The notes under the pieces are model-generated. The model was not told where the DNA came from. It saw only the letters and a program-made list of their open reading frames with translations, and did no database searches. The position numbers and the translations under genes are program-made. This document shows, piece after piece, positions 1-13,900 of a DNA stretch of 64,000 bases; position 1 is the first letter of the stretch; each line of letters begins with the position of its first letter. This DNA is from Gordius sp. MW1 (lineage: Eukaryota > Nematomorpha > Gordioida > Gordea > Gordiidae): NCBI GenBank assembly GCA_964036665.1, contig OZ038528.1, positions 1,736,001 through 1,800,000 of the forward strand. Reading direction: 5' to 3'.

Positions 1-491
1 TTATCATAAATAAGGCCCTAAATTAAGTACCTTTTATGACAATTATCAATTTTATTATAAAAAATGCCTAAATTATAACTTTATTCCGAAAGTGAATGAT
101 TAATGTGCTTTTTTAATTAGGGGCATTTTTTAACATTGAAACATTCGATTCGGCAAAATGGTTTTCGGCAAGTTGACGGGCCACCAATAAGGAATTGAAT
201 CAACAAGGTAAGTCTAAGGTTCGATTATAGGTTGCCTGCACTTTAAGATCTGGCAAACATTTAAACTAATAAACTAGGGTAGTAACTTTTAAATTGATAT
301 ACATACTTTTTTTTAATTCCTAAATGCTTATAGGTGTTCATAGCCCAAACAGATAGACAGCTCATTTTAAATAATATATTGTCTACCATTAAAAACAATT
401 TGAAATCACCAACTCTTTTTATTTTGCAGCATGCCACGTGTCTACACAGTATTATCTTTACATAATTTTTTAGGTTTTTAACAAGCAGGCC
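1..491. other. AT-rich flank without a recognisable gene
   Basis: No coding signature was recognised on either strand. The stretch at about 40-125 (a conserved AT-rich block ending in a TTAGGGGCA-like motif) has a weak relative at 13770-13880, which suggests an old interspersed repeat. Confidence 0.5.
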
Positions 492-654
492 CATGGGCGT
501 AGCCAGGGGGGGCAGGGAAAGGTGGGTGGGCCCTCCTCTAAATACAAAAATTTGTTCAAATTATTAAATTATGGCAAAAATTTCAAAAATGAGCGTTTTG
601 CCCCTTCCTTAATCAGTATTGCCCCTTCTAATTCCAATGCTGGCTGCGCCCATG
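492..654 (+). mobile_element. hAT-type MITE, family A (forward)
   Basis: A non-autonomous element of about 160 bp with inverted ends: CATGGGCGTAGCCAGG on the left and GGCTGCGCCCATG on the right. The inside has a G-rich left part, an AT-rich middle and a C-rich right part (TTGCCCCTTC). Flanks AGCAGGCC and AACAGACC match at 6 of 8 positions and could be a decayed 8-bp target duplication. For family A, 'forward' here means the G-run follows the left end directly; 'reverse' copies begin with CCAGGATTGGAATTAG after the terminal motif. No coding capacity. Confidence 0.85.
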
Positions 655-729
655 AACAGACCTTTCCTTTATAAAAATCAGAGGGCGAAACTGTTGGTTG
701 TCCCAATGCCTTTAAGACATTTGGTTATC

Positions 730-880
730 TCGCGTCTTATTCAATAAAATCTAACTACTGCCATGAAATTTTTAATTAGAGACTATGTTAAATTTTAGAC
801 ACATTTTCGCGTCTTATTCAATAAACTCTAACTACTGCCATGAAATTTTTAATTAGAGACAATGTTGAATTTTAGACAAA
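730..880. repeat. 77-bp tandem duplication, two copies
   Basis: The block beginning CGCGTCTTATTCAATAAA at 731 recurs at 808, giving a period of 77 bp, with only a few substitutions between copies (for example ACTATGTTAAA versus ACAATGTTGAA). It lies in non-coding AT-rich DNA, and only two units are present. Confidence 0.85.
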
Positions 881-1794
881 TTAATACTGAGGAAGAAAAA
901 AATTTAATGGTTTGGGACCAACTCACCTTCATAAATCATCATAATGCTACATGTAATCATCGGGAAAGTTGTTTTATATAACATAGATAAACTGGCCGAA
1001 ATCAAATCTTAATTGTTTCAGATATATCCATACACTAATAAAACCATAGACTGACGAGCAGCTGGTTTTTGCAATGAAAATTATTTAGAAACTCAGACCA
1101 CAATTTATGTGAATTTTAGGGATATGCTCACTTGTACAGTGATAAATTGCAAAATTTATGAAAGAAAAAATAATGAGAGCATTAAAGGATTATCTTTGCA
1201 TACCTAAGTTTTCATTAAATTCTTCAATAAAGGGAAAACCGTTCGATTCTACAATATATGCCTTAAACCTGGCTACCTACATCCTTAATTAATAATTTAA
1301 GTTGTTTGTTAGTCTATGGTATTATTAGTCTACAGATATATCGATTTGTTCAACCTTTATAAATTTTATATTCAACCTTTGTATATTATAAATAAATTCT
1401 TTTTTAATGCGTTTTTAAGGAAATAAAGTCAGTTGAAAAATAATTGAATCGAATTGAATCATTTTAATTAGTGAAATCTACATCTATTTAAATCTACTTA
1501 GCAAAAACAACTCACTTCTGATCCTTCTCTATTTTATAAAATAAATCATAACTCCTCCACTAAATGTTTTTATTATTTTGCAAGAACACGTTATTGAGCC
1601 ACCAAAATTATATTTCATATGTAGGACAGTCAACAAAATCCTTTCTTTTTGACAACGTTTTCAGAACTTTTTCTTTGATTTGTTCTATTGAAGTGGTATC
1701 CTCCTTATTTTGGTATCCTAAACTTTAATCTTAAACACAAACAAATTCAATATAGTTAAGACCCAATATCTTTATTAAATCCATTACATTAATA
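881..1794. other. AT-rich sequence, no gene seen
   Basis: No gene, RNA or element was recognised between the tandem duplication and the LINE. Confidence 0.5.
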
Positions 1795-4700
1795 AGACAC
1801 TTTTAACACTACCTACGACGGTCCCAAGTCCGTGTGCAAAAAGTGGAGGGTTGGCGTCAGGTCGGAAACCGGCTATAAGAACCAACTCCCAAATTATGCA
1901 AGTTTCAAACAAGATTTTACAAGAAAAGGCTAGGCGTCCTCCACAAACGACGCGCACTGCATACCCTGCCCGTGCAATGTAAAAAATACACTAGGGTCAC
2001 TGCCCAACTCGCAACGAATGAAGTTAAGGAAATTTGTTGTTGAAAGAATGCGAATAACGTGCTGGAATGTGGGAACGTTGACGGGGAAGAGCATCGAGGT
2101 CGCACAAATGCTAAAAGAAGGTACACATCGCCTGCCTACAAGAGACAAGGTGGAAAGGAAAGAAAGCTAGGGAATTAGGAGAAGGATACCTACTTTTCTA
2201 AAGTTGGTCACCAAATCGTAGACGTTCAAAGCGAATCGTTAAAGGACAAGGTGGTGGAAGTCAAGCGTTGTTCCGACAGGCTCATGTGGGTGAAGATTGC
2301 AGATCAAGGGGGCTTCCTAACGGTCCAAATTGGGTGTTCGGAATCAGAGAAAGACATATTCTTCAATTCATTGGAAAAGGAAATACAAGGAATAGGACAG
2401 GAATAAAGGCTAATTATTGGGGCAGATTTAAACCACGTAGGGAAAGATCGCCTCGGGTATGAACGCAATCATGGAGGTTATGGGCATGGTCTGAAGGAAA
2501 AAGAAGGAGAAAAACTTTTCCAAATATCCCAAGCATATGACATAGCGATCGTTAACACCTATTTTAAAACGCGAAGATCATATTGTGACCTATAGAAGTG
2601 GGAAGCATTTCAGTCAAATTGACTATTTGACGGCAAAATGACTTATGGAGTATCAAGGATTGCAAAGTAATACCGGGAGAAGAAATCGCCAGACAACATC
2701 GTCCCCTTGTTATGGATCTTGATAGAAGAGTATTTCCCGAACGAAGAAAGGTCTATGAGCCTCGAATTCGATACCAAAGGCTAAAGGATATGTCGACAAA
2801 CGAAAAATACCATCCAAAACGTCCTCACTCTTGGGTGCAAGGAAGTTGCAAAGGGACGTAGACGACGATTAAGAGACGCTATCTAAGGACATAAAGGAAA
2901 CAGCGATTCGTGTTCTAGGACAGACCAAAGGAGGCAAAGCTATGAATAGGAAACTATGGTGGTGGGATCAATCGGTTAGGGATTTCATCGAAAGAAAGAA
3001 AAATCTATATAGACGGTTTCATAAATCAAAGAAGTCGGAGGATTATCAAGAGTATAAGGACGCAAAGAGGGCCGCAAAGAGGGCCGCGAAAAAGGCCGTT
3101 GCAATAGCGAAAAATGCCACCTACACCGAGATGGCAAACAAACTGGATCATAAAGGGGGCGATAGGCTTATGTACAAATTGGCCAAGATAAGGGAATAGA
3201 AAAGCCGCGATGTCGGAGTTCTTATAAGAGTCAAAGACGAGAAGGTTCAAATCTTATTCAAGCCGAAGGAAGTGATGGAAAGGTGGAAAGGATATTTTAA
3301 GAACCCTATGAATACTGCAAATGAGATTCCCTTCCCGAAATTGAGCCAAATATAAGTATGGTCGAACTCTTTCAGGAGGATGAAGTTAGGGCACAAATGA
3401 ACAAGATGCAAAAAGGAAAAGCTAATGGCCCAGATGGAATAACTATGGAAGCATTGCTCGGATGTCCTGAAGAAGGAGTCACCACCATGGAACCTTCTTA
3501 ACAAGATATTGGTAGAAGAGCGAATTCCTAATCAATGGAGAGCAACCACGATTATACCCTTATTTAAAGGCATAGGATACCCTCTAGACTGTGGCAATTA
3601 CAGAGGTATCAAGCTAACTTGCCACTCCTTAAAGCTTATGGAAAGGATCTTAGTAACAAGGCTGAAAAACGAGGTGGAACTGGAAATATCATCTAATCAA
3701 TTCGGATTTGTGGCCGGCTAATCCACAAACGACCCAATCTTCTCACTAAGACAAATGATGGATAAGTATGGTGAAAAGAGGAAAGACCTACTTATGGTCT
3801 TTATCGACTTGGAGAAAGCTTATGACACGGTCCGCCGCGATTTTATATGGTGCTGCCTGAGAAAAAAAATATCCCTCACGCATATATACGGCTTATGAAA
3901 AATATTTATGAAGCCTCAAACTCTTGCGTTAGGAAGACAGTTGGAGACTCTAAATCTTTCGGGTTAAAATTGGAATACATCAAGATTCTGCTTTAAGTCC
4001 CTTTTATTTAATATAATTATAGACGCGATAACGAGGGACATTCAAAAGCCATCGCCATGGTGTATGCTATACGTTGATGATATAATACTATGCGAGTAAA
4101 CAAGGGAGAATCAAAGAAGCCGAAAAGTGGTCAAAGTGCTTAGCTGGATATGGTTTAAAGGTCAACGATTTAAAAACGGTATACATGGAAATGAACGGTA
4201 CAAGCACCCCATCGCTGGATGACCAACTAAAGTACCCAAATGTCGACAGGTTTACATACCTCGGCTCAATGCTACATCAAGAGAGAGGTTGCGTGGCCGA
4301 AGTCAATGCTCGGATCCAAAAAGGATGGCTTAAATGGCGAAGTATATCAAGTGTAATGTGCAGAAAATGCCAATATGGTTGAAGAGCAAAGCTTACAAAT
4401 CCATCGTAAGACCGGTGTTACTCTATGGAAGTGAAACATGGGCATTAAACACCACGGAAAAAAAGCTATTACAAACCACAGAGATGAGAATGATACGGTG
4501 GAACTTGAGGTATACTAAGCTCGATCATATGACGCATGACTTTTTCATGACAAAAATGGGTATTCCAACCTATGGCGGACATGATTAAGGAAAATCGGCT
4601 AAGGTGGTATGGGCATATACAAAGAAGGGACACGGATGACGTAAATTGAAAAGTAATGGACATGGAGGTATCGGGGGAGAGAGGAAGAGGACGACCCCGT

Positions 4701-4856
4701 CTCACGTGGAAAGGGCAAGTCGATAAAGTTATTAAAACTAAAGAGATTACTCAAGACATGGCACTCACCCGGTCAAGATGGAAGAAACTTATCAAAACAA
4801 AGCCCACGAATGTGGGACCAAATTACTGATAAAGAAGAAGATGACATTAATTAGAC
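1795..4856 (+). mobile_element. Broken, nearly full-length RTE-like LINE (non-LTR retrotransposon)
   Basis: The element starts with a GC-richer 5' UTR-like part containing GGTCCCAAGTCCG and GGTTGGCGTCAGG. Such blocks are common ahead of RTE-type elements. An apurinic endonuclease domain follows: RITCWNVGTLTGKS near 2048-2090 and GADLNHVG near 2420. The reverse transcriptase follows: ATTIIPLFKG near 3547, FIDLEKAYDTV at 3800-3832, IHQDSALSP near 3975 in another frame, and the catalytic YVDD at 4070-4081. The tail has the usual RLRWYGHIQRR block near 4600-4635 and GRGRPRLTW near 4685. Stop codons (for example 3719-3721) and several frameshifts break it, so it cannot move by itself. The 3' end is only about 75 bp from the CPSF3 start codon. 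Clade assignment is from memory of the motifs. Confidence 0.88.
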
Positions 4857-4929
4857 ACTTTAAATGATGAAAAAAAATTGCGTGACATCATTGTTGTGTA
4901 ATAACTAGGCAGGTTTTCATGTAAAACAC
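4857..4929 (+). promoter_or_regulatory. Very short upstream region of CPSF3
   Basis: Only about 73 bp separate the LINE tail from the CPSF3 ATG at 4930. The interval holds GCGTGACATCATTG, which contains TGACATCA, one base from the CREB/ATF consensus TGACGTCA. I see no clear TATA box. The promoter must lie here or inside the LINE tail, unless the gene has an upstream non-coding exon. The regulatory reading is inference. Confidence 0.35.
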
Positions 4930-7900
4930 ATGTCTCTCAAAGTTGAGTTTCAAAATAATGTGACAGAAGAGGAAAAAGAGCAATTTATAATTAAACCTTT
5001 GTAAGGGTTATAATGAATACAGCTTTCACAATTTTTAGAGGTGCAGGCCAAGAAGTTGGGAGATCATGCATTATGATAGAGTTTAAAGGCAAGAAAATTA
5101 TGGTTTGTTAGTTCTTTAAAGTCATTTAATTAGTTTGAAGCTTGATTGTGGAATACATCCCGGACTTCAAGGAATGGATGCCTTGCCATATGTGGATTTT
5201 GTTGAAGCTGACGAAATTGATTTGTTATTAGTCAGCCAGTAATTTCTTTAAATTTTTATTGAATTTGTTAAACTGAATATTTTACATACATTTTTTAAAG
5301 CCAAATGCATGAAAATAGTTAAACTAATTTAAATATTTTCTAGTTTTCACTTGGATCATTGTGGGGCTCTACCCTGGTTCCTAGAAAAGACAACATTTAG
5401 AGGGAGATGCTTTATGACTCATGCCACTAAGGCTATTTATAGGTGGCTACTATCAGACTATGTAAAAGTCAGGTACTATTAATAAAGGATTCTAATAACA
5501 CAATTAAATTAGTAATTCTTCTCAGGATCAGATGCTTTTTACTGAAGAAGATTTGGAAAAGAGTACTCATAAAATTGAATCTATAAATTTTCACGAGGTT
5601 TATATGTTTTTATAAACATGTTTATAGATTAAGGAATATTATATTGTTGTTGTGGTCTTTGATATATGTTAGATTTTCTAAACTACAACTAATTGTTTAT
5701 ATTTTATAAATAATAGTTGCTTTTAAGTTATAATAAATTTACATCTAGGTTGAAATATGTTAATCATAAAATTATAGATTAATATAATATAAAACACAAA
5801 AGCCTATTGTAAAAATATATTATTTTTGTGTTGATATAGGAAAAAGAAGTAAATGGGATACGCTTTAAAGCCTATATGGCAGGCCACGTTTTAGGTGCAG
5901 CCATGTTTTTCATTGAAATAGCGGGTGTCAAGGTATTTATTTACACAAATATAAGTCAAACATTTACTAATATAAATTTAGGTGTTGTACACTGGAGATT
6001 TTTCCAGAATTGAAGATAGACATTTAATGGCTGCAGAAATTCCTACAGTCAAACCTGATATCCTCATTACAGTAAACTATATAAATTAAGATTTATATTT
6101 GAAAAAATTAAATTTTGTATCTATTTAAATGGTAATAATGAGGGATATTTGATAATTAGCCTATTTACTACAAGATTTAAACTACAAATCATCTGATTTT
6201 GCCCATAACACTGCCCAAATAAATTTTAAAATACAAATTTATAATAGGTTTATACAAGTAATAATAATTGTTTTGTATGACTTAAACGTATACAAACATA
6301 AACGTGAAATTTTGAGCTTTTTTAATTTTATTTAAACAGATCATTGGTTTATTTAACGCTCCAATGTACTTATGGGGTCTAAGAAACCCCACGAAAGTTA
6401 TAATTTAATACCTCTTAAAGAGTTTTAGGTTTAGGAATTTGGTTTTTTTAGAGCTTTTATAATTATGCAAAAGCTACATTTCCTAAAAATTTCATAGGAT
6501 TTGCCTCAATATTTTTGGATATATAAGCGTTTGGGGTCCTATAAACCCCATAAGGTCAATTAAGAAAGTTTTTTTTATTTTTTACTTAAAAATAGTAATT
6601 TAAGCATGTGTATAACATTTGGATCAATATCGCTAGTTATATTTGTTTATAGGAAACAAGATTTTCGTGCAATAGGCGTCAAAGCCCTGTCTGTGTTACT
6701 ATAATATTTTGCGAGAATTGCAGCGAAAAATGCGAAAAAAATGACCATCTTTTAGAGTCTTCTATTTTTTTACTGTATAATCATTTTATCAAGAATCCAT
6801 GATTTTATATTATTCAAACCTTCTTTTAATAAAAAAAACATTTGCTTTTAATATCTCTACTAACTGTTTGGTCTCCATTACAAAAATAAAACATGTCATT
6901 TTGACATTTTCTTTGTGTTTGGTAAATTGCATATAATTTTAGAATTACTATTTATAATTAAATTATTTTTTTTACAAACCTATAAGAGGCTTTAATAAAC
7001 TTATATTTAAAATTTGAGAAGTGTTACTCTATTGGTTTTAAAATTATGATCATTTTAAGAATGGGGTTTATAAACCCCATAAGTCACTTCAGGGTTCGGA
7101 TTTCTATAAGTACATTGGAGGATTAAATAAGACTCAGTTTTAAAATTTATTGTATAAAGGGTAAAATGGATGATTAGTCACATGAAAATTGCTAAAAGCT
7201 TTTTATAATATTTATTTTTTGTAAAACAACTTTTGTAGGAATCCACTTATGGCACACACATTCACGAAAACATCGAAGACCGCGAGCACAGATTTACAGC
7301 TCTAATTCACGAAATAGTTAATAGAGGCGGCAGGTGTCTTATACCAGTTTTTGCCCTGGGTCGAGCTCAGGAGCTCATGCTTATCATAGGTTAGGCCCAT
7401 TGTCCTATATCATTTTTCAAAAGGTTTCTGACAGAGGGAGTGTTAAAAATTACGTTATACTAAGACTTAAAATGGCAGTTATGCCCATAGCATTTGATAG
7501 CTGAATTGGCATATTGAGGTGTACTGACACCCATGGTGCACATCGGTCTAGGGTAGTTAATAATTAGGATTTGTTAGTGTGTGGGTTAGGATATAGGTTT
7601 CATAAGGTTCCTAGTAAACATAACATGGCATTCAAATAATTTAACTTTTTTGGGCAAAATTGTTAAAGACGGAATTTAATTTTTTAAATGGTGATGGGTG
7701 GAATTTAAAATCTCCACTTTGCAAGAATTGAGTCAATGGATTGTTTCTTTATTAGCCACAAAAAAATAATGTTTCTTTAGATTATTAGTTCTTCTATAAA
7801 GCCTAATTTTCTACCTTAACATTCGAACTTAGTAACATGGGCGTAGCCAGCATTGGAATTAAAGGGGGGTAATAATTTGAAATATTGGTCATAATATCAA

Positions 7901-10900
7901 TGAATTTCAGCAAATTTTTGGATTTAGAGGGGTCAGCCGCCCCTCCCCGCCCCCCTTCTTGGCTACGCCCTTGCTTAGTAATATTGATGCTTTTCAAAAT
8001 AGCCAGCTATAGTATAGCTATGGATGGCTACTTAAAACGAGTTACTGTATTTAGTTGTTCAATTATAAAAAAATCAAGTTTTAGCTATTTCCTTTATCAT
8101 ATCCCTCACTATTTTAGCCTGATCATCAAAGTGTAGGCAATTAATTACAAAATAGCGCTTTAGTAAAGTTGATTTATTCTTTATTTGTGTCACGCGAAAT
8201 TGCTTTAGACGAATATTGGGCCAAACATCCCGAACTTCACGACATCCCTGTGTATTACGCCTCTTCCCTTGCCAAAAAATGCATGAACGTGTTTCAAACT
8301 TACGTTAGCGCCATGAATGAACCCATACGAAAGCGCATTTCTTCGCACGATAACCCATTCGTTTTCAAGCACATAACTTACCTCAAAGTATACTTGACTC
8401 ATTAATTAACCTTAAACTATTACTTTGGATTTCCCTGGGCGTAGCCAGGTTTGGAGTTAGAGGGGTGGGGGCAAAAATGATTTAGAAAGGGGCAAATTGA
8501 TAATTTTTTGAAATTTTAGCCATAATTTTATGAATTTTAAAGGATTTCGAGGCTACGCCCATGTCACAGCCTCTTTCGATTGAGAATTATTACCAATTTC
8601 CTCAGAATCATCTTTAAGCAAAAATAGGGTTTTGCCGACTATATTACAAATACATTTTATTACATTCTTAGCTTCTCTATCTAACTTTTCGTAATTTCTA
8701 AACGTTTACTAAAGATATTTCTAACCTGCTTAGTTTGATCTGCTGGTTGAGGATAGTGTTTTGTCTACAGGGAGCAATAAAGCTATGCGGATGGGCAAGA
8801 TAATAATTTTTAAGGAATCCTGAATATAAAAGGGATCACCTGCCCCCCCCCCGGCTACCCTCATGAATTGCTACAACTTAAGTTTAAATTTTAACGAAAC
8901 TAGATTATTGTGTAATAACCATCAATTTTAATATAGATGAATTCTTATGTTTATATTTCTTTACTCTCATTATAAAATCGTTAGAATTTGGATCATTTCG
9001 AAGATGTGGGTCCTTCGGTAGTATTAGCCAGCCCGGGTATGTTGCAAAATGGCTTGAGTCGAGATCTGTTTGAAACCTGGTGCACTGACAGTAGAAACGG
9101 AACTATCATAGCTGGATACTGCGTCGAAGGCACCCTAGCTAAAGTTTTACATCTTTCCCCTTCTTTTTCTTATCAATAACTACACTACTATTTTCGTTTT
9201 TAAATCTTGTGAAATAGCATTGGGCTATATTTAGCAATTTTTTATTATTTTATGAGTTTTTCTACAAAATTTAGAGAAACTTTGCTTTTTGATTAAATTT
9301 TAAAATAGTAACACTCTTAATGATGGTATTTCGAGGCCTTAGTTTCGCGAATTTTACATGATAATTTTGTTATTCGAATACTGTTACATTGTATCTCGAA
9401 GTAATGGGTTAATCGAACTAATAGGTTACAACTATATTATATGTTTATTCAAATCAGAATATATAAAACATACGATAATGATAATTACACGTGCCTACAC
9501 TATGAACAACGGAAACGGATCTATAAATACAATACTTATTAATTATATTAATATTACATTCATCCCTTTTCTAAAAATCTAATTCATCATGGAACCGCAA
9601 AGGTTTATTTCTAAATTCTAGTTGACCGTTTCCCAATAGTTGGACTAGAGGCTATAACAACGTTTAATTGAAAACTCGCTTTCATATATGTCTCTACATT
9701 TGGCATAAATTCAGGAACTTAAAATCTTAACTGTTCTACATGTTTTCTTCCGATTCCCTCATCTGTGCGAACATTATACGAGCAATTCGACGATCACTCC
9801 TTTATACTATCTTGATTTTGTTTCATTTAAAATCCACACTGGACTTCGCCTTGCGATCGTGAAGCAATTTTTGTTTCCATACAATTTCCCTCGTTGCTCT
9901 TCTGGGGTCCAGCTTGATCAAATCAATCGCGGTTTGTAACCTCATTTCGATGAGAATTTCTGCAGGTGCTTTTCCTGTAGTCGCTTGAGGCGCTGTAACT
10001 CATTAGAATTGGCTGAAGGCATAATTCTTTTAATCTAGTGCTTTAAAAACGGCTGCGTTTTGTTTGGTCGACCGTGGTTTTTAGTGGACTAAACACAGAG
10101 TAACCAAACGTTTTTTGCTAGTTTTTTGATTAGTCGCCGTCGACTTCGAAAAATAGACCAAAAACCTTTCTTCTGTTAAGGTTTAGTCGACTAAAACCAA
10201 ATGTCGCCCAAACAAATTCCAGCCTTTTTTAGTCGTTCTTTGTTTTTAAGTTGCGTGATTTGAATAAAGTACCAAGAAAGAAATAGCATTGTACTACAAT
10301 AAAACAGTGTAATTATAGGAAAATTTTAAGTTTGTTATCGTTTAAAACACTGTTATTAGAAAGTAGTGGCGGGGTTTATGGTTTCGGGAAAAAATAACGT
10401 TCATTATAGAGTATCTAATTATATTGTTTTACTAATATTTTCTAAAAAATTTGTTTTAAATTTATAACATTTGTTTATGATATGCTTTATTCTTTTAGTC
10501 AATACTTTCGGAACCCGACGAAATAACGGCTCTGAACGGTCAAAAATTAGCTCTGAAATGTTCGGTCGATTATATCTCTTTTTCGGCCCACACAGATTAC
10601 AAGCAAACCAGCGAATTTATACGACTCATTAAACCGGCTTACGTTGTAAAAATGGCCAATTTCAATTTTATTAACTTTTATTTTTTTTGTAAATATTTGG
10701 TTAAATTTTTTTTGTACCATATTATTTCACATATATAAATATAAACAAAAATATGTATATGCGTGGGTCTAATATTGAATTTTAATAGAAAATTGGTAGT
10801 GAGTTTTGTGTATTTTAAAACATATTATTACCGTGAAGTCTTCATCATAATTAGATTGAAAGATAAGTGGGGTTTTGTAATCAATAGTGTCTGACTTTTA

Positions 10901-13900
10901 ACAATAAAATAAGAATAAATTTTAATTTAATCTTTTAAAGAAGCTTGCCGCTTTCTGAAACACCCAATTTATAACTAAAAGTTTATGTTGTTCATTAGAT
11001 CATTTCAGATTTGCCAAACTTGATTAGAATTATATAGCTTTTAAAATTTCCCATTCTTCGAAACAAATTTATGTGCCTAATTTAGCGTTTGCGCTCCACT
11101 GTGTTTTTTGAACCCGTTTTTGTGCGAAATAAAATGCAAGTTAGAAAATTTTATTTGAAAATGAGATATCAATTTTTGCAAGGTTTTGGTGCATGGAGAG
11201 CAGAATGAAATGTACCGTTTGAAAGCGGCCCTGATCCGAGAATATGAAGACGACCCCGTTAATACCATTGAAATATTTAACCCGCGTAATACGCAATGCG
11301 TCGAACTGTACTTCAGGGGCGAGAAACTAGCTAAAGTAAATGACATATACTACTTGTTATATGGTCTCCATTTTAATATTTCAAAATTTCTTAGAGTTTT
11401 TTGTCGTAAGGGTTATATTTCAAAGTTTTCATGCTTTATATTAGTGTTGTAAAAACGGTTGGGTTTTGTTTGGTCGACCTTTTGTTTTACTAGAGGAACG
11501 GTCGCTTCTGGTCTGTTTTTCAAATTTCGACTAAGCCTAGAAGTCGACTAAGAAAAACAGACCAAAAACCTCCTGTCTGTTTATGTTTAGTCGACCAAAC
11601 AAACCCCAGTCGTTTTTACAACATTACAATATATAGGTGAATTTTTGTAATTGTTAGCAGTAGCAAGTTAAAATGATTAAGATTATTTTGCATCAGCTTG
11701 TTTAGTTCACTTAAAATTTCTTCCTAAGGAAAATGCCTCGTCTCGGTATAAACTGTTTTAAAATCTAAGATTTCTCAAATATATTTATCATGTAAATTTG
11801 TAGCAGTGTGTTAGATTCAAACACTGCTCATGTCATATGCTTCATCACCATTTTGAATATACCCATTGTTAAAACGGAAAAAGTGAATTTACCTCCTCAT
11901 TAGTTAAGAAATGATTATTTTATAAATTGGGAAAATGGTAGAATTATTTAAAGGTGATGGACGGTCTATCTAGTCTATGGTTAGATTTAAAAGCAAGCTG
12001 CATTTTATATTGCATATGTATGTTTATTCATATAAATTTTTTGAAAGGTAATGGGATCTCTAGCCTCAACAAAACCAGTTGCATCTCAAAATATATCGGG
12101 TATTTTGGTTAAACGTAACTTCAACTATCATATCATGGACCCCAAAGATTTAACTAGTTAGTTTCCCGATCAATTATACCTTTTGGGTTATCACTTGATA
12201 CCCTATACTTATTTATCTTTTTTCCCAATATCATAATTAAAATTGCAAAAATGTAAAGATCTGACAGTCAAATTAACCATTTATATAGACTGACATTAAA
12301 TTTCTATGAAAAACATAGGATAATGTGTTATTTTTTCATTGTAAGGTTAGTCAAAAAACAAGCTTAATGCATATATAATAAATTTTGATTGCTCGAATAA
12401 TGCATTTGTTTAGATTTTTATTGTATAATTTGAGGATTGTTTAAAACCAAGGATGAGGCGTTCTTTTGGATTTTTTAGTTACTAGTTAAGCCTTACGTCT
12501 AAAATAAATTTACATTTAAAACTCTAATAAAGACTAAAAAAAATTTCGTAAATTTTTCTTGAAACTAAACAACAAAATAAAGATAGATTTTATAGCATTT
12601 AAAAAAATTTTAATTTTGAGGCAAGTCTTAAATTCAATATAGAATATAATTTAAATATCGATGATTTGAAATAAATGGGGAAATTTAAATAATAGGAATG
12701 AAATTTTGTATCTTCCAGTAGTGTTAATATATATTGAAATCATCATTTTAAATTTTAAAAAATTGCTCCATACCGAATTTAGACTACACCGGCTTAGTTT
12801 TGAATACCGTAACCCAGAGGATGACCATACCCTTCACAGGTTCGAGCGCCGACTTGAAGCGTTGCATTTGCGCTATGAGCGCTAAGCGTTATCAAACGCT
12901 CGAACCCCAAAAATCGGCTTCTAGCGGCAATGGGAAATGTCGCTTGCGCGTTTTTGATTGCATTTTTTTGACGCTTGAAAAGGAAGATGATTTAGTCGTT
13001 ATGGAGGTTTTTAAAGTTACCCATTCATTTTTCCCCTTTTTTATTTTTAATTTTTTTAATAGTTTTGAAAAAGTGGTGATATTGATATGTAGTTTTATTG
13101 ATTCCAATAATCATTTGTCAATAAGTTTAATATTTTTTAATAGAATTTTTTACAATTTTAAAATAATTAAATCAATAATATAAAAATGATATTTAAAAAT
13201 AGAATGAGTAAATGTTTATACTTATCCTTCATATATGTACATATACATATATGGCCATGGGCCTAGCCAGGATTGGATTTAGAAGGGGCAATATTGGTTT
13301 AAAGAGGGGCAAAATAATATATTTTTTGAAAGTTTAATCATAATTATATTAAATTGTTTTTAGAAAAGTTGGATTTAGAGGGTGGCAGTCGCCCTTCCCT
13401 GCCACCCCCTGGCTAGGTCAATGTATAAAAAAAGAATTTGATTTTATTTTAATTGTTATTTGATTGCAGTGGGAAGCTAGTCCTATCAGCGATATGTATG
13501 CCGATTCCGTGATAGCTGCATTGTTTAAATACGAATCCGAAGCATTGCCACCCCTTAAAAGTATTCAAGAAAGCTTACTTTTTTTTTAAAAATCGAAAAC
13601 ATATATTTGTACAGAATAAATATGTAAAATGCCATTTTTTAGTGTGATGCCGTGAAATAGTTGGTTTAAAAACTTATAATTCTTATGGACACATAATAAA
13701 TTTTATGTTTCTGTACCAATCTCAAAAGTATCATCCTTTTCTTTATGATTTTGCCAATTGGCTTGGCCCCTTAAGGCGGGACCATCGATTTTTATATAAA
13801 ATGCCTAAATATAACTATTGATAGAAGAATTTCTGTAGTTATGTGCATTCGATTTCCATTTAAAATTTAAATTAGGGGATCATATATGAGAATGAGAAGA

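Noticed and set aside
5013-5038. ATG at 5013 as the CPSF3 start
   Set aside because: It is in frame with exon 2 but lies inside the 38-bp intron 1. Using the ATG at 4930 and splicing restores the conserved N-terminus.
12800-13183. A 127-residue open frame that could be taken for a separate small gene
   Set aside because: Its first part is CPSF3 exon 14 (12783-13006), and the rest reads through the splice donor into AT-rich intron.
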